Shown: positions 50,556 through 61,999 of the stretch, one piece after another | How the letters are laid out: each line of letters begins with the position of its first letter | How positions within the stretch are numbered: the stretch's first letter is position 1 | DNA from: Strix aluco | Lineage: Eukaryota > Chordata > Aves > Strigiformes > Strigidae | Direction: 5' to 3' | Assembly (NCBI RefSeq): GCF_031877795.1 | Contig: NC_133938.1 | Span: 15,036,920-15,100,919, forward strand | DNA: 64,000 nucleotides | The notes under the pieces: generated by a model | What the model saw: the letters and a program-made list of their open reading frames with translations, nothing else | The model's database searches: none | What the model was told of the DNA's origin: nothing | Made by a program: the position numbers and the translations under genes

Positions 50556-50801
50556 TTATAGAAAAGGGAGTCTATTCCACTGACGACATAGAAACAGAGC
50601 AGTACTTTGATATGTTTTAGTGGCTATAATTGACCTGAGGCAAGAAAATAGGTTACTTCCCAAATTAACTTTAATATTCACTAACAGCTCTTCCACCCTC
50701 GCAAGAACTTCGCCCTCATCACCATAACACATCAAATCGCCACTTTCCATAAAATTATCCCATCTGAGACTCCTACCCCAAAATCCAAAGATTTGTTGAA
50801 T
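50556..50801 (-). other. unassigned open stretch, protein-like composition
   Basis: The minus strand is open for about 81 codons, from an upstream in-frame stop to TAA at 50556-50558, with an ATG at 50748-50750. The interval has about four CpGs (CTCGCA, TTCGCC, ATCGCC, TGACGA). The peptide is acidic near its start (residues such as YGDEGEVLARVEELL) and hydrophobic later, but belongs to no family I know. No splice sites were convincingly identified. Could be chance or an unrecognised fossil. Confidence 0.12.
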
Positions 50802-51662
50802 TTATAACTGATTTGCTGCTGTTATCTGAACATATTCCGTGTAATTTTGATACTGTAACAATGAAGAACAGAATAAACTAGATAGATCAGGAAGGGTTGC
50901 ACAATGAAAATTCCAGACTTAATTAAATTTATTTCATACATAATAAGGTGAGTTAATTTTCAGATTTTTTTTTTTTTAATGGAACTTCTAAATCTATATG
51001 TAGAAAGAAATCATTGTTTGTTTCATGTCATTTGTGAAGCGGCTGGTGCATGTGTGTCCACTGACAGGCTCAATGGCTTCTGCAACATCACTGGATAACT
51101 GCTAGAATCAATTCAAATCAAATTACATGCATAAATCTAATTATCTGCTATTGTTTATAGAAGCTAGCCCCGAGGGATTTAACAGATAGGAAAGCAGAGT
51201 GTGGAAAAAAGCTTTGAAGTGGGTGGTTCTGTTCCACTGCCCCTCAGCTTTCAGGTGTTCAAAAGTACAGGAAATTTAAAAAACTTCACTGTGAATCTCA
51301 CACAGTAAATAATTACATCAGGCTTCTGATTGGTTCTTTCTATTTATTTTGTGCTACAGTGCCACTCAGACTAAAAATTACTCATTCTTGACTGGAACAT
51401 ATTTAATATTTCAATCAGAAAAATAACATGTAATTTCAGTCTTCCCCTTCCATCTCTCCTCTTCGCCATTAAAAGTATTAGGAAATAAAAATGAAATTTT
51501 AACTTTTATTTAATTAGTTACTATTTTAAAGATGTTTTTGTCATGATTTTGTCTGTTTTGAGCCTTTACAATGTTATTCTTTTTTTCATTCTGTGTTTTT
51601 CCACTGATGTATATAATTTCAAATTCTTCAATAATGTAAGAACGTCTTGGGGATTGTCTTCT

Positions 51663-51733
51663 AATAGTGTAAATCAGGAGTAAATCAACTGAAGTTAATT
51701 TAAAACAGATGCAATGGGCTTGAAAATCAAATC
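51663..51733. repeat. eroded palindromic interspersed repeat (foldback fossil)
   Basis: GTGTAAATCAGGAGTAAATC, then AACTGAAGTTAATTTAAAAC, GATGCAATGGGCTTGA and AATCAAATC parallels the recalled consensus: GGTGTAAATCAGGAGTAACTC, CATTGAAGTCAATGGAGT, then GATCAGAATC. The centre AACTGAAGTTAATT is a degraded CATTGAAGTCAATG. Confidence 0.5.
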
Positions 51734-52689
51734 TTTTTCTCTACTGTATTATCTTTTAAACAAAGTAGTTGTTCTTATTTTTAACTACATATGTTTATTT
51801 CATGTTTGCTGTGTGTTGATTAGATCTCTCTGGATGGCTAAGACAAGCCTACTCAAGTTATAACAGGAGCAGTGCCTGTGAGCTCAACTGATAGAAAATG
51901 CCTTCCAGTCTTGCTGAGTCTTTTACCAACACTTTGTTGTCTGCTACAAGACACAACATTATTAGGCAGAATTGCATTTCTAATTGATAATACCTAATTA
52001 ATAAATTCAAACCTTAGAGTACTAAAAACTCATGCAGTTTATATGCTATTCTCTTGTTTTCTCTGAAGTTTTTCTGTGCTGGAACACTGTACTGTGAATG
52101 TTTTCATGAACTTTCCTATAAATTACATTGCTTGCTATTCACAGATTGCTTTGTTCCTTAACAACCTTTGAACTTTTTTCTTCCTCAGCAGACTGGTGTG
52201 TAGTGCTATAAATTACAGTTTTCATAAGCTGTGCTATTCATCTTTTTTAGAGAGAAAGAGTTGACATAGAACTCTAACATATGAATCTTAAAAGGAGTAT
52301 AGTATTTGCATTCTTTTCTCTCTTGCTGCTTAGCGGAGGAGGTGTGAATGTAGACAAGTAGAGGTGGTCAGCTGCACTGGACATGATTTCTGATTTTGAG
52401 AGTTCTCTGAACTTTGCCATTCACTCTTCCATGCTATAAACAAACTTTTATTGTTCTTAAATACTTAGGTAGCTGTTAACAAAAATGAAATAAGTCATTG
52501 CTCAAAAAATGTCTGTAATGCTTCTAGCAAGGCTTTATCTTTATGACACTAATGATAATCCCTTGTGTAATTAACTGTAGAGTGGTTATGCATGCAGTAT
52601 GCAGTCCATGACAAGCCTCATAGAAAATACATCAGTATTAGCCACAGGTGAATTCATTTAGAAAGATTAATGACTGCACCTGAATTTTA

Positions 52690-52899
52690 ATGTCTGAAAA
52701 GGGATGGAACACTGAATCCTTAATTAAAAAGTTGAATGACTGGTATGGTTTGTTTAACATCGCAAATTTCAACGGGAGATTTTTATATTCAAATGAAGTC
52801 TGCAAAGGAAAACTTTCGTTAGAAGGTGATGAAGTACGGGTGAAAAGCAAAAATGTTTTATGTGCTTTACTTTATGTAAATCGATACATGGATCAGTAG
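52690..52899 (+). other. unassigned open stretch, CpG-richer than surroundings
   Basis: An ATG-initiated frame of 69 codons with a stop codon just upstream of the ATG. The interval has about five CpGs (CATCGC, CAACGGG, TTCGTT, TACGGG, ATCGAT), uncommon in this window. The translation is charged and hydrophobic in a globular-looking mix, but I recognise no family. If real it would be a microprotein or a single exon. Chance remains most likely. Confidence 0.13.
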
Positions 52900-52980
52900 C
52901 TTTGATATGGATCAAATGAAGTATAATTATGGTTCCTCTCTGTTTACAGTGAATATGGGGCAAAGAATTCTTAAGAAATG

Positions 52981-53041
52981 CAAGGCATTGCTACACTCCT
53001 ACTGATATAAAGTTAGATGAGAGGAGCAGTAAAATTGACGA
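52981..53041. repeat. possible foldback-repeat remnant
   Basis: CTACACTCCTACTGATATAA followed by AGATGAGAGGAGCAGTAAAA resembles the right half of the recalled palindrome (TTACACTCCACTGATTTAAA, GTGAGAGGAGAATC). Short and diverged, so weak. Confidence 0.3.
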
Positions 53042-54065
53042 GTGATCTTATTCTTTCCTTAATGAGATGGTTTCCTCTTCATTATTATTTTACAAAGTTT
53101 TTAATGAAGAGAAAGTAACCTTGAAAAACACTGTTACAATCCCATTCCCAGAAGATGCTTAACTCACTTTTTTCAAACTCAGCTTTCAATTAGTAAGTTA
53201 GTTAAAAGTAATTCAGAGAACCACCTTTATCAATGCAAACAGTGTCTTTCAAAAATTCCTTACACTTTAATATTTAATAAAAAGAGAGGCTAGATTTTGA
53301 GAGGAATAAATAATTGAAGTAAAGCTCTCATACCTGTTCAGAAATGCTAACATAAGGGACATCTGAATGTACTGTTGCTATGCTGCCTAAAACACATCTT
53401 TAAAAACTCTCTTCTGACTGCTTTCAGTTAGTCTTAATCATGGGAATTTTATTCTAAAAACCAGAGCCCTGGTAAAGCTTATTTGAACAGCAAAATGGAT
53501 CAGTGTTTTCAAAAGCAAGACTGTGACGTTTATCTACTGACCTGAATAGATACTGAAGGTCAGTTGTTTTACTGTCTTATTCCTAACAAATGAGAATCAC
53601 CCAAACTTTATTTTTAATGAGATCTCCTTCTCTTTAACTGCAGTACTAGACTCTAGAAAAGCAGACTTCAGAGCATAAACAAGAAAACTGGTTCAATTGA
53701 AGATTGTCTTCCTAATAACCTAATTATATTTCCCATTGCTCCACTTTTATCCACTAGGAAAAGGAACATAGACCAAAAACTTTGAAATGAGAGAGAGAAG
53801 AAAGAAATGGGAAATCAGAAGTCAAGGAAGGAGTGCCAGTGTTTTATCCTGGGAAGCACCTGTGACTACTACTTGCAGCTGTAGTAAAGCAGGTTGCGAT
53901 GCTCTTTAGCTGCAGCACAGTGCCTGCTGTACCACTTTTACTGCCAAGCAGAAGCATGACTTTATTCTTGACCACTTTCCAAGGAGACATATTTTTAATG
54001 AAATGTCATTAAAAGAATGTGTACCTTCTTGCAAAGCTTCAAGGTAGGGAGGAGGCATTTGGAAA

Positions 54066-54110
54066 GGTGTGTGGGGTGTGTGTGTGCATGTGTGTTTGTG
54101 TGCGTGTATA
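54066..54110 (+). repeat. (GT)n-rich microsatellite, interrupted
   Basis: GTGTGTGGGGTGTGTGTGTG followed by CATGTGTGTTTGTGTGCGTG. Interrupted dinucleotide array, likely variable in length. Confidence 0.93.
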
Positions 54111-54174
54111 AACACTCTTTCAGTTACTCATGTAAACTACCTGTTATATTTGCCAAGACACAGAAAACTAGAAC

Positions 54175-54232
54175 ATTATACATATATAAACATATTGCAA
54201 TATGCATATATGTGTGTATATACATATATAAA
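54175..54232. repeat. TA/TG alternating low-complexity tract
   Basis: ATACATATATAAACATATTG, then CATATATGTGTGTATATACATATATAAA. Alternating purine-pyrimidine DNA about 70 bases after the GT array. The two may derive from one older compound microsatellite. Confidence 0.9.
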
Positions 54233-54763
54233 ATATTTTCGTTTTCAGGTATATCAGCTGTTTGAATCAGTTGAAGGGTAATATGTATAATAAACTGCTA
54301 ACATCTCCAGTTTAGTGTTCAGCTTGTTTATTGCTCCGTATTTTCATATTTTCTGCTGCAAAACAATCACTGGCATATGAACTGTAAATATTTTTGATAC
54401 TCAAAGTTTAATTCCCTGGAATTAAACACTGACATTGGAGAATAAAAATAAAACTGGAAAGACATGTTGAAACTTCAGGATTCTTGTCTTGATAAACTTG
54501 GTTAATCCACTCAGCAAAAAGTCAATCGCAGCATACACCTTTGAGGGAGTTAAAGCAATGATTTTGTTAATACCAGCAAAATCAGTTGCAAAAGGTGTTA
54601 TTAAACCTGTGACAAGGAAATGGTGGCTGGCAGAAGCAGGTTAAGTCCTTGGCTATCCAAAATATTTTGCATAATATGTCAGCTGACTTGGGCAAACCTC
54701 AAAAAGCACAGCACTTGTATTGAGCTCTTATGCTCTACCTAAATATTACAATTGAATGTGTTT

Positions 54764-54813
54764 GACCCAAAATCAGTAGGATTCCTTCTATTGACTTCAG
54801 TGGAATTTGGACA
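54764..54813. repeat. eroded interspersed repeat with CATTGACTTCAGTGG core
   Basis: GACCCAAAATCAGTAGGATT, then CCTTCTATTGACTTCAGTGG and AATTTGGAC corresponds to the recalled phrase GATCCAAAGCC...AGTCTTTCCATTGACTTCAATGGGCTTTGGATCAGGCCC. The core differs at few positions, so it is among the better-kept fossils. Confidence 0.5.
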
Positions 54814-54819
54814 ATTATC

Positions 54820-54847
54820 GTCTAGGTAAATAAGTCTAGGTAAATAA
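54820..54847 (+). repeat. perfect 14-bp tandem duplication
   Basis: GTCTAGGTAAATAA occurs twice in direct succession (54820-54833 and 54834-54847), with no differences. It sits between two repeat fossils. Confidence 0.92.
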
Positions 54848-54990
54848 GGTTAATAACACCTTCTGAACCAGGAAACTAAGTTCCCTGGGTTTAGTTTTTC
54901 AATTTTAAGGAGGGTGGTCATTGTAAGAGATGGGACTAGAATGAGACCTTGGAGCTTGGTCTAACTTGTAGACCATGCCCTTTCCTTTAA
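54848..54990 (+). repeat. possible MIR-type tail fossil
   Basis: AGAGATGGGACTAGAATGAG, ACCTTGGAG, then AGACCATGCCCTTTCC parallels the MIR-tail order GAGCTGGGACTAGAACCCAG, CTTGGAGTCCTG, AGCCCATGCCCTTTCC. The upstream half is unrecognisable. Confidence 0.4.
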
Positions 54991-57900
54991 TTCTCTGGGC
55001 AGTAAATGACTCTGGAAGACAAAATTTAGGCTGGACAAGAAAACAAACAAGATGAGAGTTGATACAATACTAGAAAAAATGGAATGTGAAAACTAAAAAT
55101 AACTATTTCAAAATTGTTCAATTTTGCCTTGAATACACATTTTAATATTTCTTATTATATTCAGACAATCTTTTTTGTTACTGTTCTGGGGATTCCATAT
55201 GCTGAGGAGAAAACAAGCTCTTGGTAGATATTTACAATGCACACTATATCAAAAGTCCCATGTGGTTGTTAAAAATTCCGTGTGCAGACACACTCTTAAG
55301 GACATGGGGACACACATTCACACATATCTCACCTCTGCAATACCAAACATCTCTGCACCCTAGGGCTCTCACTTCCCAAAGGAGGTGAGGGGCAGGTGTA
55401 ATATGGGCACCCTGTCTCCCTTCACTCTTTGAAAACCGAGGAATTTGCACAGAAACTTCACACAAGTCTCAAAGGTTTGTAGTGTCCAGAAGGTGACCAT
55501 CCTCCCAGCTTAATGAAGGCAAGGATAAGTGTAGTCTCTTTCCCAGAACCACAGGGGAAAACTCCCTAGATTTTATAGAAGACTTTCCATTGACTATAAC
55601 AATGTTCTGGGTCCATCTCAAAAGCCTGATTCTTCTGTGAAAGTTTCCCTTTATGGGAATGATCTTTCCTAACATCACCCTTTTAACTCAATACACCATA
55701 TTTTTAAAAAAGATTTTTTTTTAAGTTCAAGTTAGTATGCAGTTTAATAGCTGGATGTTTTCAGATTGCCATGGTTCATTTTGTCCTGTAAAATAATTTC
55801 ATGTGTGGGTGTTGCATAAATATAACTGAAGTGATACTTTGAGAGAGAAAGGGAAATCATTTTATGGAGCTTATACCAACTCTAGAAATCTAAAAAGTCT
55901 GAGACAGTTGATGTCCTTAAAGGGGCAGTGAATAACCTCTTCAGGGTGGACTGCAAGTCCCACGGTACACTACAAATCCCCACATCTGCTGTAATCTTAG
56001 CCTGTTTATCCGGAAGCCAGACACATGCAATGCATTATTGGATCAGATCTGAACCACTTTCTTTGCTGAAAGAAGGAATATAATGCTTTTTGCCATAAAC
56101 TGAGCTAGGTAGCATGTTTTAACATTATCAGTACAATGCAAACTCTTTTTAACACAATTCAGAGTTGTGGCTACAGTTGTAGTATCTAAGGGGTGTATCT
56201 GAAACAGTTATGTTTCTTGAGGTAATCACTTGAACAATATACAGCCTTAGAAAGAGAAGTCCCAGCTAAAAGCTATTTGAAAACAATGTAGCCCACAGGG
56301 CACCCCGAGATAAGCTGATTCTCCTTTCATTGCTTCTTAACCCCCCATTAAAAGCTAAGCGCTCCATTCTGCCCCTACTTGCACCCTGCAGATCCTGGAG
56401 GTTTGTGCCATGTGGATGAAAGGCACTACCCCAATCTGTCATTCAAACTACAATTAGACATCCATCTTCAAGAACCCAGGGCATAAAGAAAATATAAAAT
56501 AGAGGCAAACAAGGTCTTAGCAAAGTAGAAAACAAAGAACACACGGCCCACATAGGCATGTTATGTGTGTTTTCATTTCTGAGATATTTTGTAGGCTTGG
56601 AAAAAAACTGGATGTATAGGTTAAAGCAGTCCCTAGGCAAATTTAACTTGCACAAGCAGCATTTATGAGCTGATCACCATCCGTTATAACTGACCTTGGC
56701 AATACTACAACAATCCTATATTCACACGGATAAACTCTTCTCTGCAACTTCACCAACTTATTAGGGATAAACAGGCTTTACTTCAGCATCTGGCATGTGT
56801 GATTCATATCTATCTATTTTTCATTCAGCCTCCTCTTTTCACCTCTCTTTGGACAATGATTGCTTCTCCTCCATTTCTCCTCCTGTGTGCTATGTAAGTG
56901 AGTTTTCAAGAGATCAGTTTATTCAGGAGGGAAAACTGACAGTGAATAATATCCAAGAGAGTGCAAGCTTATGTTACTCCAATTAGTCATGAAGAAGTAT
57001 GTAGAAAATTATTAAATGCAAGGGACATAACTAAGACTGGAAAAAAATCCTTTAGATTGGGCTAAACTGTACAGAAGATACTCTTACCCACCGTATATTG
57101 TTCTCTACTTGATAATTGTTGAAGAAAAAACCTGTGTGACTGATACAAACTGTTTTTTAAGCACCTCTCGTTACATTTAGATTTGGATTTAGAACCTAAA
57201 CTTAATGTCAAATATGGATTTCCTTATTATTATGAAAAAGTGTGAAAAATATCTCTGTGTATGCATAAAAATAATATGAGGTGATTAATATTAAGGATAA
57301 ATAACTGTGACCAGCACACTGACATTATATTAAAGACCATCTCAGTATCATTCTTGTGCCAGACTGTTTGTACACTTGATATCAGAGAAGCACATGCCTA
57401 GGTATTATTGAAAAATAAATTATTCTTATAAATGGTGAGATTGAAGCAAGCATTGCCAGAATGAAAATGTAATTCTTCAAAGTTACTCTTTAAGATCATA
57501 TACTTTAAGAAGCATTTAGGTTTTTGTTTTTTAAGAGCTGTTGCAAATTTAATATTTCTTCTATATTAGAATGCCTGTGGAAAAAACAAGTAGAGCACTT
57601 ACTACTAAGCTATTTCTCATATAGTTTCAATGTCTATTCTGTACCTGTGGTGTACCACTAAAATTTATTGCCATTTTAGTAGAAATTGAGTAATATAGAA
57701 AATAAAGAGCAACATGAAAGCACAAAAAATGTAAAGCATTATGTAAGTATTTATTTTGTATGTGTATGTCCTGATTTCAAACATCGAAATAATTTCTTGA
57801 CCAAAACAGACTGCTGCACAGTCATATGTTTTATGTGCCCAGCAAAGCTGGAGTTTTACAGTTTTCACATTTAACATTAATACTCTGGGATTATGTAGTT

Positions 57901-59065
57901 GAAGAGTTGCACTGATTAACAACAGTGCTTTTGTTTATTCGGTGTTAAGGTGAACCAGTCCAGTGACAACTGTATTATTTCTTGCCTTTTCAGCTGTCCA
58001 CACTTGCAATAAGCTCAACGTCCTGTCAGGTTTCATCATGTATCCTCTTTATTATCACATTGTGTGAATCCATATAGTTGTAAATTAGAATGACTTTTTT
58101 TTTTAAGTTGAATTCCTCATGACAGCAAAGATGCCATGGTTACCATGCCAATCAGGCACGGGTAATCCAGTCCATAATAAGGGATCTCAGGTATGCTTGG
58201 TATCTGCCTGGAAAATTAAAATTTTAGAAGTTAATGCCACCAGGACTGTTGAGGAAAACAGCTGCAATGTAGGATCTGGTAATTTTTAATATTTTTTTAA
58301 GGCTCAAGGGGAACACATAAGGCAATGTCTGTTACATATAAGAATGCTGGTATATTTATCTCTCATGTACACACATTTTTATTATCCTTCATAAAATTTC
58401 CTTTCAAAATATGACAGCAGGAGTCTGGCGTTGTTCATCAGGACTATCTAAACACAGCACCAGGTTTAGTGTTTGTATACTGTATTTGTCACTGTGATGT
58501 GGGGCCTGTTATATTTGTAATATTCATAGTCTAAATTTTCTTTGAAAAGTAGTTAGCAGCACAATGCAATCCTGGAGCTTGGCTTATGTTTGTTTTCATC
58601 TGTATGCAATAATTCAAATCCATTCTCATAGGATGGCTGTGTGAGCCACAAAAGTGTAAAAGTCATTCTTGCCTATGTTCTCTTTCCAGGTGCTGAACCA
58701 GCTATTTCTCCCTTGAAAGAACAATGAATCTGCTAGTTGTCAGCAATCTGAGGTTTAGAAGCTAAATTTTCCCCTTGTGTTACTGTGTATTGATCTCCTT
58801 TATCCTAATTTCTGTTTGTTTGTTGTTCAGTTCACTGTCTCTGAGTAAGCTAATCTGTTTAGACTTTTATGTATACACATGACTCAGGTTTAGGCTTGTG
58901 TTTGCTTTAGGATGGTAGAATTTCAAGAGTGAACGAGGTGTCTGTTACATGGGGCAGACTCCCTGTTATACACACACACTCCTGGGGATACTGAAAACCT
59001 TTAATAAATTGAGCTTCACCATTTAGGTTTTTTTCCTTGATATTAATTTGGTAAAGTGCAATTAA

Positions 59066-59105
59066 TTTTTTTAAAAAAAAAAAAACAAACAAACCAACAA
59101 AACCC
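59066..59105 (+). repeat. T7/A13 junction with (AAAC)n-like tail
   Basis: Seven T then thirteen A, then CAAACAAACCAACAAAACCC. The T-to-A switch is a short self-complementary sequence. Looks like a simple low-complexity tract rather than a retroelement tail. Confidence 0.9.
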
Positions 59106-60006
59106 ACACTGCAAAAAATTAGTAACTTGAGCACCATAGTCAGTTGGATTTCTCTTTGTAGGATACCAAAAGACCCCCAAATCAGCTAGCTCATCCCCTG
59201 TCCCTCTTGATGGATCAGTACATGACTCCTAACCACTCCAGATCTTCCCTTTGGCCGATGTGCCACTCCTCACTGCTGCTTCTAAGAGCTATTAAGGTCA
59301 ATGGGTGTTTTCATTCTCTGTCATCTTTGTCTCTGCTAATTATCCCGGAGGTATAAAATTAAATCAAGGAACAAAAACCGAGTAAATATATATAATAGAT
59401 TGAATCCCTCAATCCAATATGGAAAAAAATTGCTAATGATTTCTAGTAAATTGATGGTAATTGCTAAAACTTATAGCAATTTTTTTGCTTTCATATAAAC
59501 AAATTACTGAAATATGTTGCTGTGATTTACATGTCCCCGTTTCATCTCACTCACTAAACGGTTATTGCTCCACACTTTAAAACACTGTTTATATACAATT
59601 CTGTAACAACCTTACTGTATGACAAACTCACACTAACATCTCTAACTTGGTGTTTGAGCATTTGCAGTCACAGAAGGTCTGTCTGGAAGGCCCCTAAGAT
59701 CAATAAGATTTTTTCCATTGCTTTCAATATGGTTACTGTGAATCCCAAAGTGAAAAGTAGCTTGCAAGGAGCCTGGATATTGAGCAGGCTGGTACACACA
59801 AGTAGGAAGTGCCAGACTGTAAATTTCTGGGAAATGTTTTTGCTTCTGAGCCAGACTGCTGGGTCGGTGTGAAGCTTCTGCCTGTGGTCTCTTGTGCAGT
59901 TGGGGCTACCAAGCATTTAGCAACAGTGACAACAAAGGTCTGACCTCCACTCTAGCGCTTTGGCTGCCGCAATATCGCTTCAACCCACATGAGTGAATTT
60001 TAAATT

Positions 60007-60021
60007 AAAAAAAAAAAAAAA
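60007..60021 (+). repeat. poly-A tract, 15 A
   Basis: The longest uninterrupted A run in the window. It follows GAATTTTAAATT. No element body is recognised upstream. Confidence 0.95.
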
Positions 60022-61671
60022 CCTAATGGTTCTTTTATGCACTTCAGTAAGCAATTTTTCTTTTAAATGTGTAACATATGCTACGTCTATGTATTTTCTT
60101 CTCCTCCATTGCCCTCTCTCTCCTCTCCATTCTCTAAGAGAAGGGAAATTTTAACAATTTTTCCCCTGCTGTGCATGGGAACACCATTCAGACTCACGCT
60201 GTGTCAGTCAGAGCTCATCACTCTACAGTCAGGCATATCAGCTTAATCCTGCCACAAAGTTCTGACTTCCTCAAAATCTGAGAACTGAGTTTGTCAGCCA
60301 ACAAACAGCATCAAATTCCTTGTTCCACATGTTGAATGATGAAATGTGTATTCTTTAACTCTTTTTCTGGCTTCTTCTCAGCAGTTTATATGGTTCTGTG
60401 ATGGGAACTTCAAAAACTTCCACTAATTATTAGTAGCCCTGGTCAGAGAAATTTAGCTAGAATCATATTGCTCTGGAATATTCAACTCTGTCAACACAGT
60501 ACAAGGTCACTTCTACTTTTGTCAGAATTAGCTTTCAAAAAAACCACCCTAGAATACAGTTCTGGCAATGTTATGGCACTCTAATTTTAACAGGTTTTAA
60601 TTCAAAATTTTCTGTTTATAATAACAAATTTAAAAATAAAAATAAAAAGTAACTGGTTTTTGTAAGTGAATTTCAGAACACTTAGGTTTAATTTCTTGTC
60701 TCTTTCTATATTGAAAATTATTTTATAAAACTGAATGTCCACATGTGATCCAGGAAACTTCAATATAACAGTAAGCAGAGAGGACTCTAATATGTATCTC
60801 AATGAAATACCTTGTTGCATGGTCTACCACACATGTTAATCACATGTCTAATGTTTCCAATGTGAGCTAATAAAAAAGTAAAAATATTCTGGAAATAATG
60901 AGCCTGATAGAATGTATTTGCAGTTAATATTTTGTTTAATGTTATAATTTATATGCTATACAGTTTATTGTGGATCATAAAAGGAATGCAAATCAAGCTA
61001 ACTAGATTAGTTTAAATAAAGAACAAAGTTAAATGACTTTTGCTACAAAACGCAGGTAGCCACCAAGCGCATTTAAAGCTCTTTAAACATCCCAAAGCTT
61101 TCAGCATTTCTCAACCTTATGTATTTTGCAGCACAATTGTTTAAATGAAATATTTCAGTACAAAAAGGTAAATGTACACATAAGCACACATTCAGACATT
61201 CAAAACACTAAATCTCACATCCAATGTAGGTTAAATGGCATCTATCTCTTCAAAAAACAATGTGAAAAAAGTTTTCATATCCATCATTAAAAATGTAAAA
61301 GAAAACAAAATACAGGAGAAATATACATCTTGAATACAAGTAGGGGAAGTTTAATAGATAGCAGTTCCTTTGTTTGGAATGCACAGGTAACCTCTTATGC
61401 CTTTCTCAGCTTGCTTTTTAGTATCCTGTGTGCTGCTCTACCTATCTAATTTACTACAAATTGCTTTTAAACTCTAGCTTCTAATAGTGACAGGGTTTTC
61501 CACATCCCTAAACTGAAAATTCCTGCAAATGTTAACTACTAATTCAATAAGCACAAGGCCAGCAAAACAATAAAGCCTAAACACTAATTTCCTTCACATT
61601 GACCCTTTTCTCAGAACCAATTGCATTCAGTTAATCCCACTGGTCCAGATCAAAATTTAAAAATTAAAATC

Positions 61672-61705
61672 TTGAAAGTCGCTGCCCCTTGAAAGTCACT
61701 GCCCC
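61672..61705 (+). repeat. 17-bp tandem duplication
   Basis: TTGAAAGTCGCTGCCCC (61672-61688) is followed directly by TTGAAAGTCACTGCCCC (61689-61705), then TTGAG. A single difference, CG to CA, is what methyl-CpG decay would produce, so the first copy may keep the older base. Confidence 0.92.
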
Positions 61706-61920
61706 TTGAGCAATTTTAATGGGGGCCCAATTCAAAATATAAGTTCTGTCTCACTGTTGACTTTAATGACTTGAGTGAGCTTCCTTGAAAAGCTTTGTGC
61801 TGTCCTTTGCTAAGTGTCCTTTGGCACATAAAAAACAAATGGTGAGAAAAGAAGGTAAAATCAGTTTGCACTTTTTTTTTTTAATGGAGTTAATTATAAC
61901 TGTTTGTTACTTCCACTGAG
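61706..61920. other. stretch with possible CATTGACTT-type remnant
   Basis: Contains GGGGGCCCAATTCAAAATAT followed by CACTGTTGACTTTAATGAC (about 61752-61770), which may be a degraded interspersed repeat (recalled GGGGCCCAATTC end and CATTGACTTCAATG core). An 11-T run lies at 61872-61882. No gene. Confidence 0.3.
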
Positions 61921-61996
61921 AGGATCAAATTCTGCTCTCTAAAGGCAGTCTAAGTCCACTGAAGCCATCTGAATTGCTCTGAATTCAACCCAGGTA
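61921..61996. repeat. eroded palindromic interspersed repeat (foldback fossil)
   Basis: GAGGATCAAATTCTGCTCTC opens it, CTAAGTCCACTGAAGCC marks the centre, and CCCAGGTAAATG closes it. The opening matches the recalled GATCAGATTCTGCTCTCAG arm closely. The centre is a degraded CCATTGAAGTCAATGG. Confidence 0.45.
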
Positions 61997-61999
61997 AAT

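Larger units (their letters stand above)
49920..54060. other. non-coding stretch
   Basis: No gene recognised. A run of 13 T lies at 50965-50977. Two short open stretches with above-background CpG (50556-50801 and 52690-52899) and two foldback fossils are listed separately. ATTTAATTAGTTACT-type AT-rich patches lie near 51480-51540. Confidence 0.5.
54991..61670. other. non-coding stretch
   Basis: No gene recognised. Open frames are short (under 90 codons). A small CpG cluster is at 59954-59980 (TAGCGCTTTGGCTGCCGCAA, then ATCGC). The stretch 58125-58165 has a GTTACCATGCCAAT string resembling an RFX X-box and a GGTAATCC paired-type homeodomain site. A T7A13 plus AAAC-rich tract lies at 59066-59105 and a 15-A run at 60007-60021. 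Confidence 0.5.
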
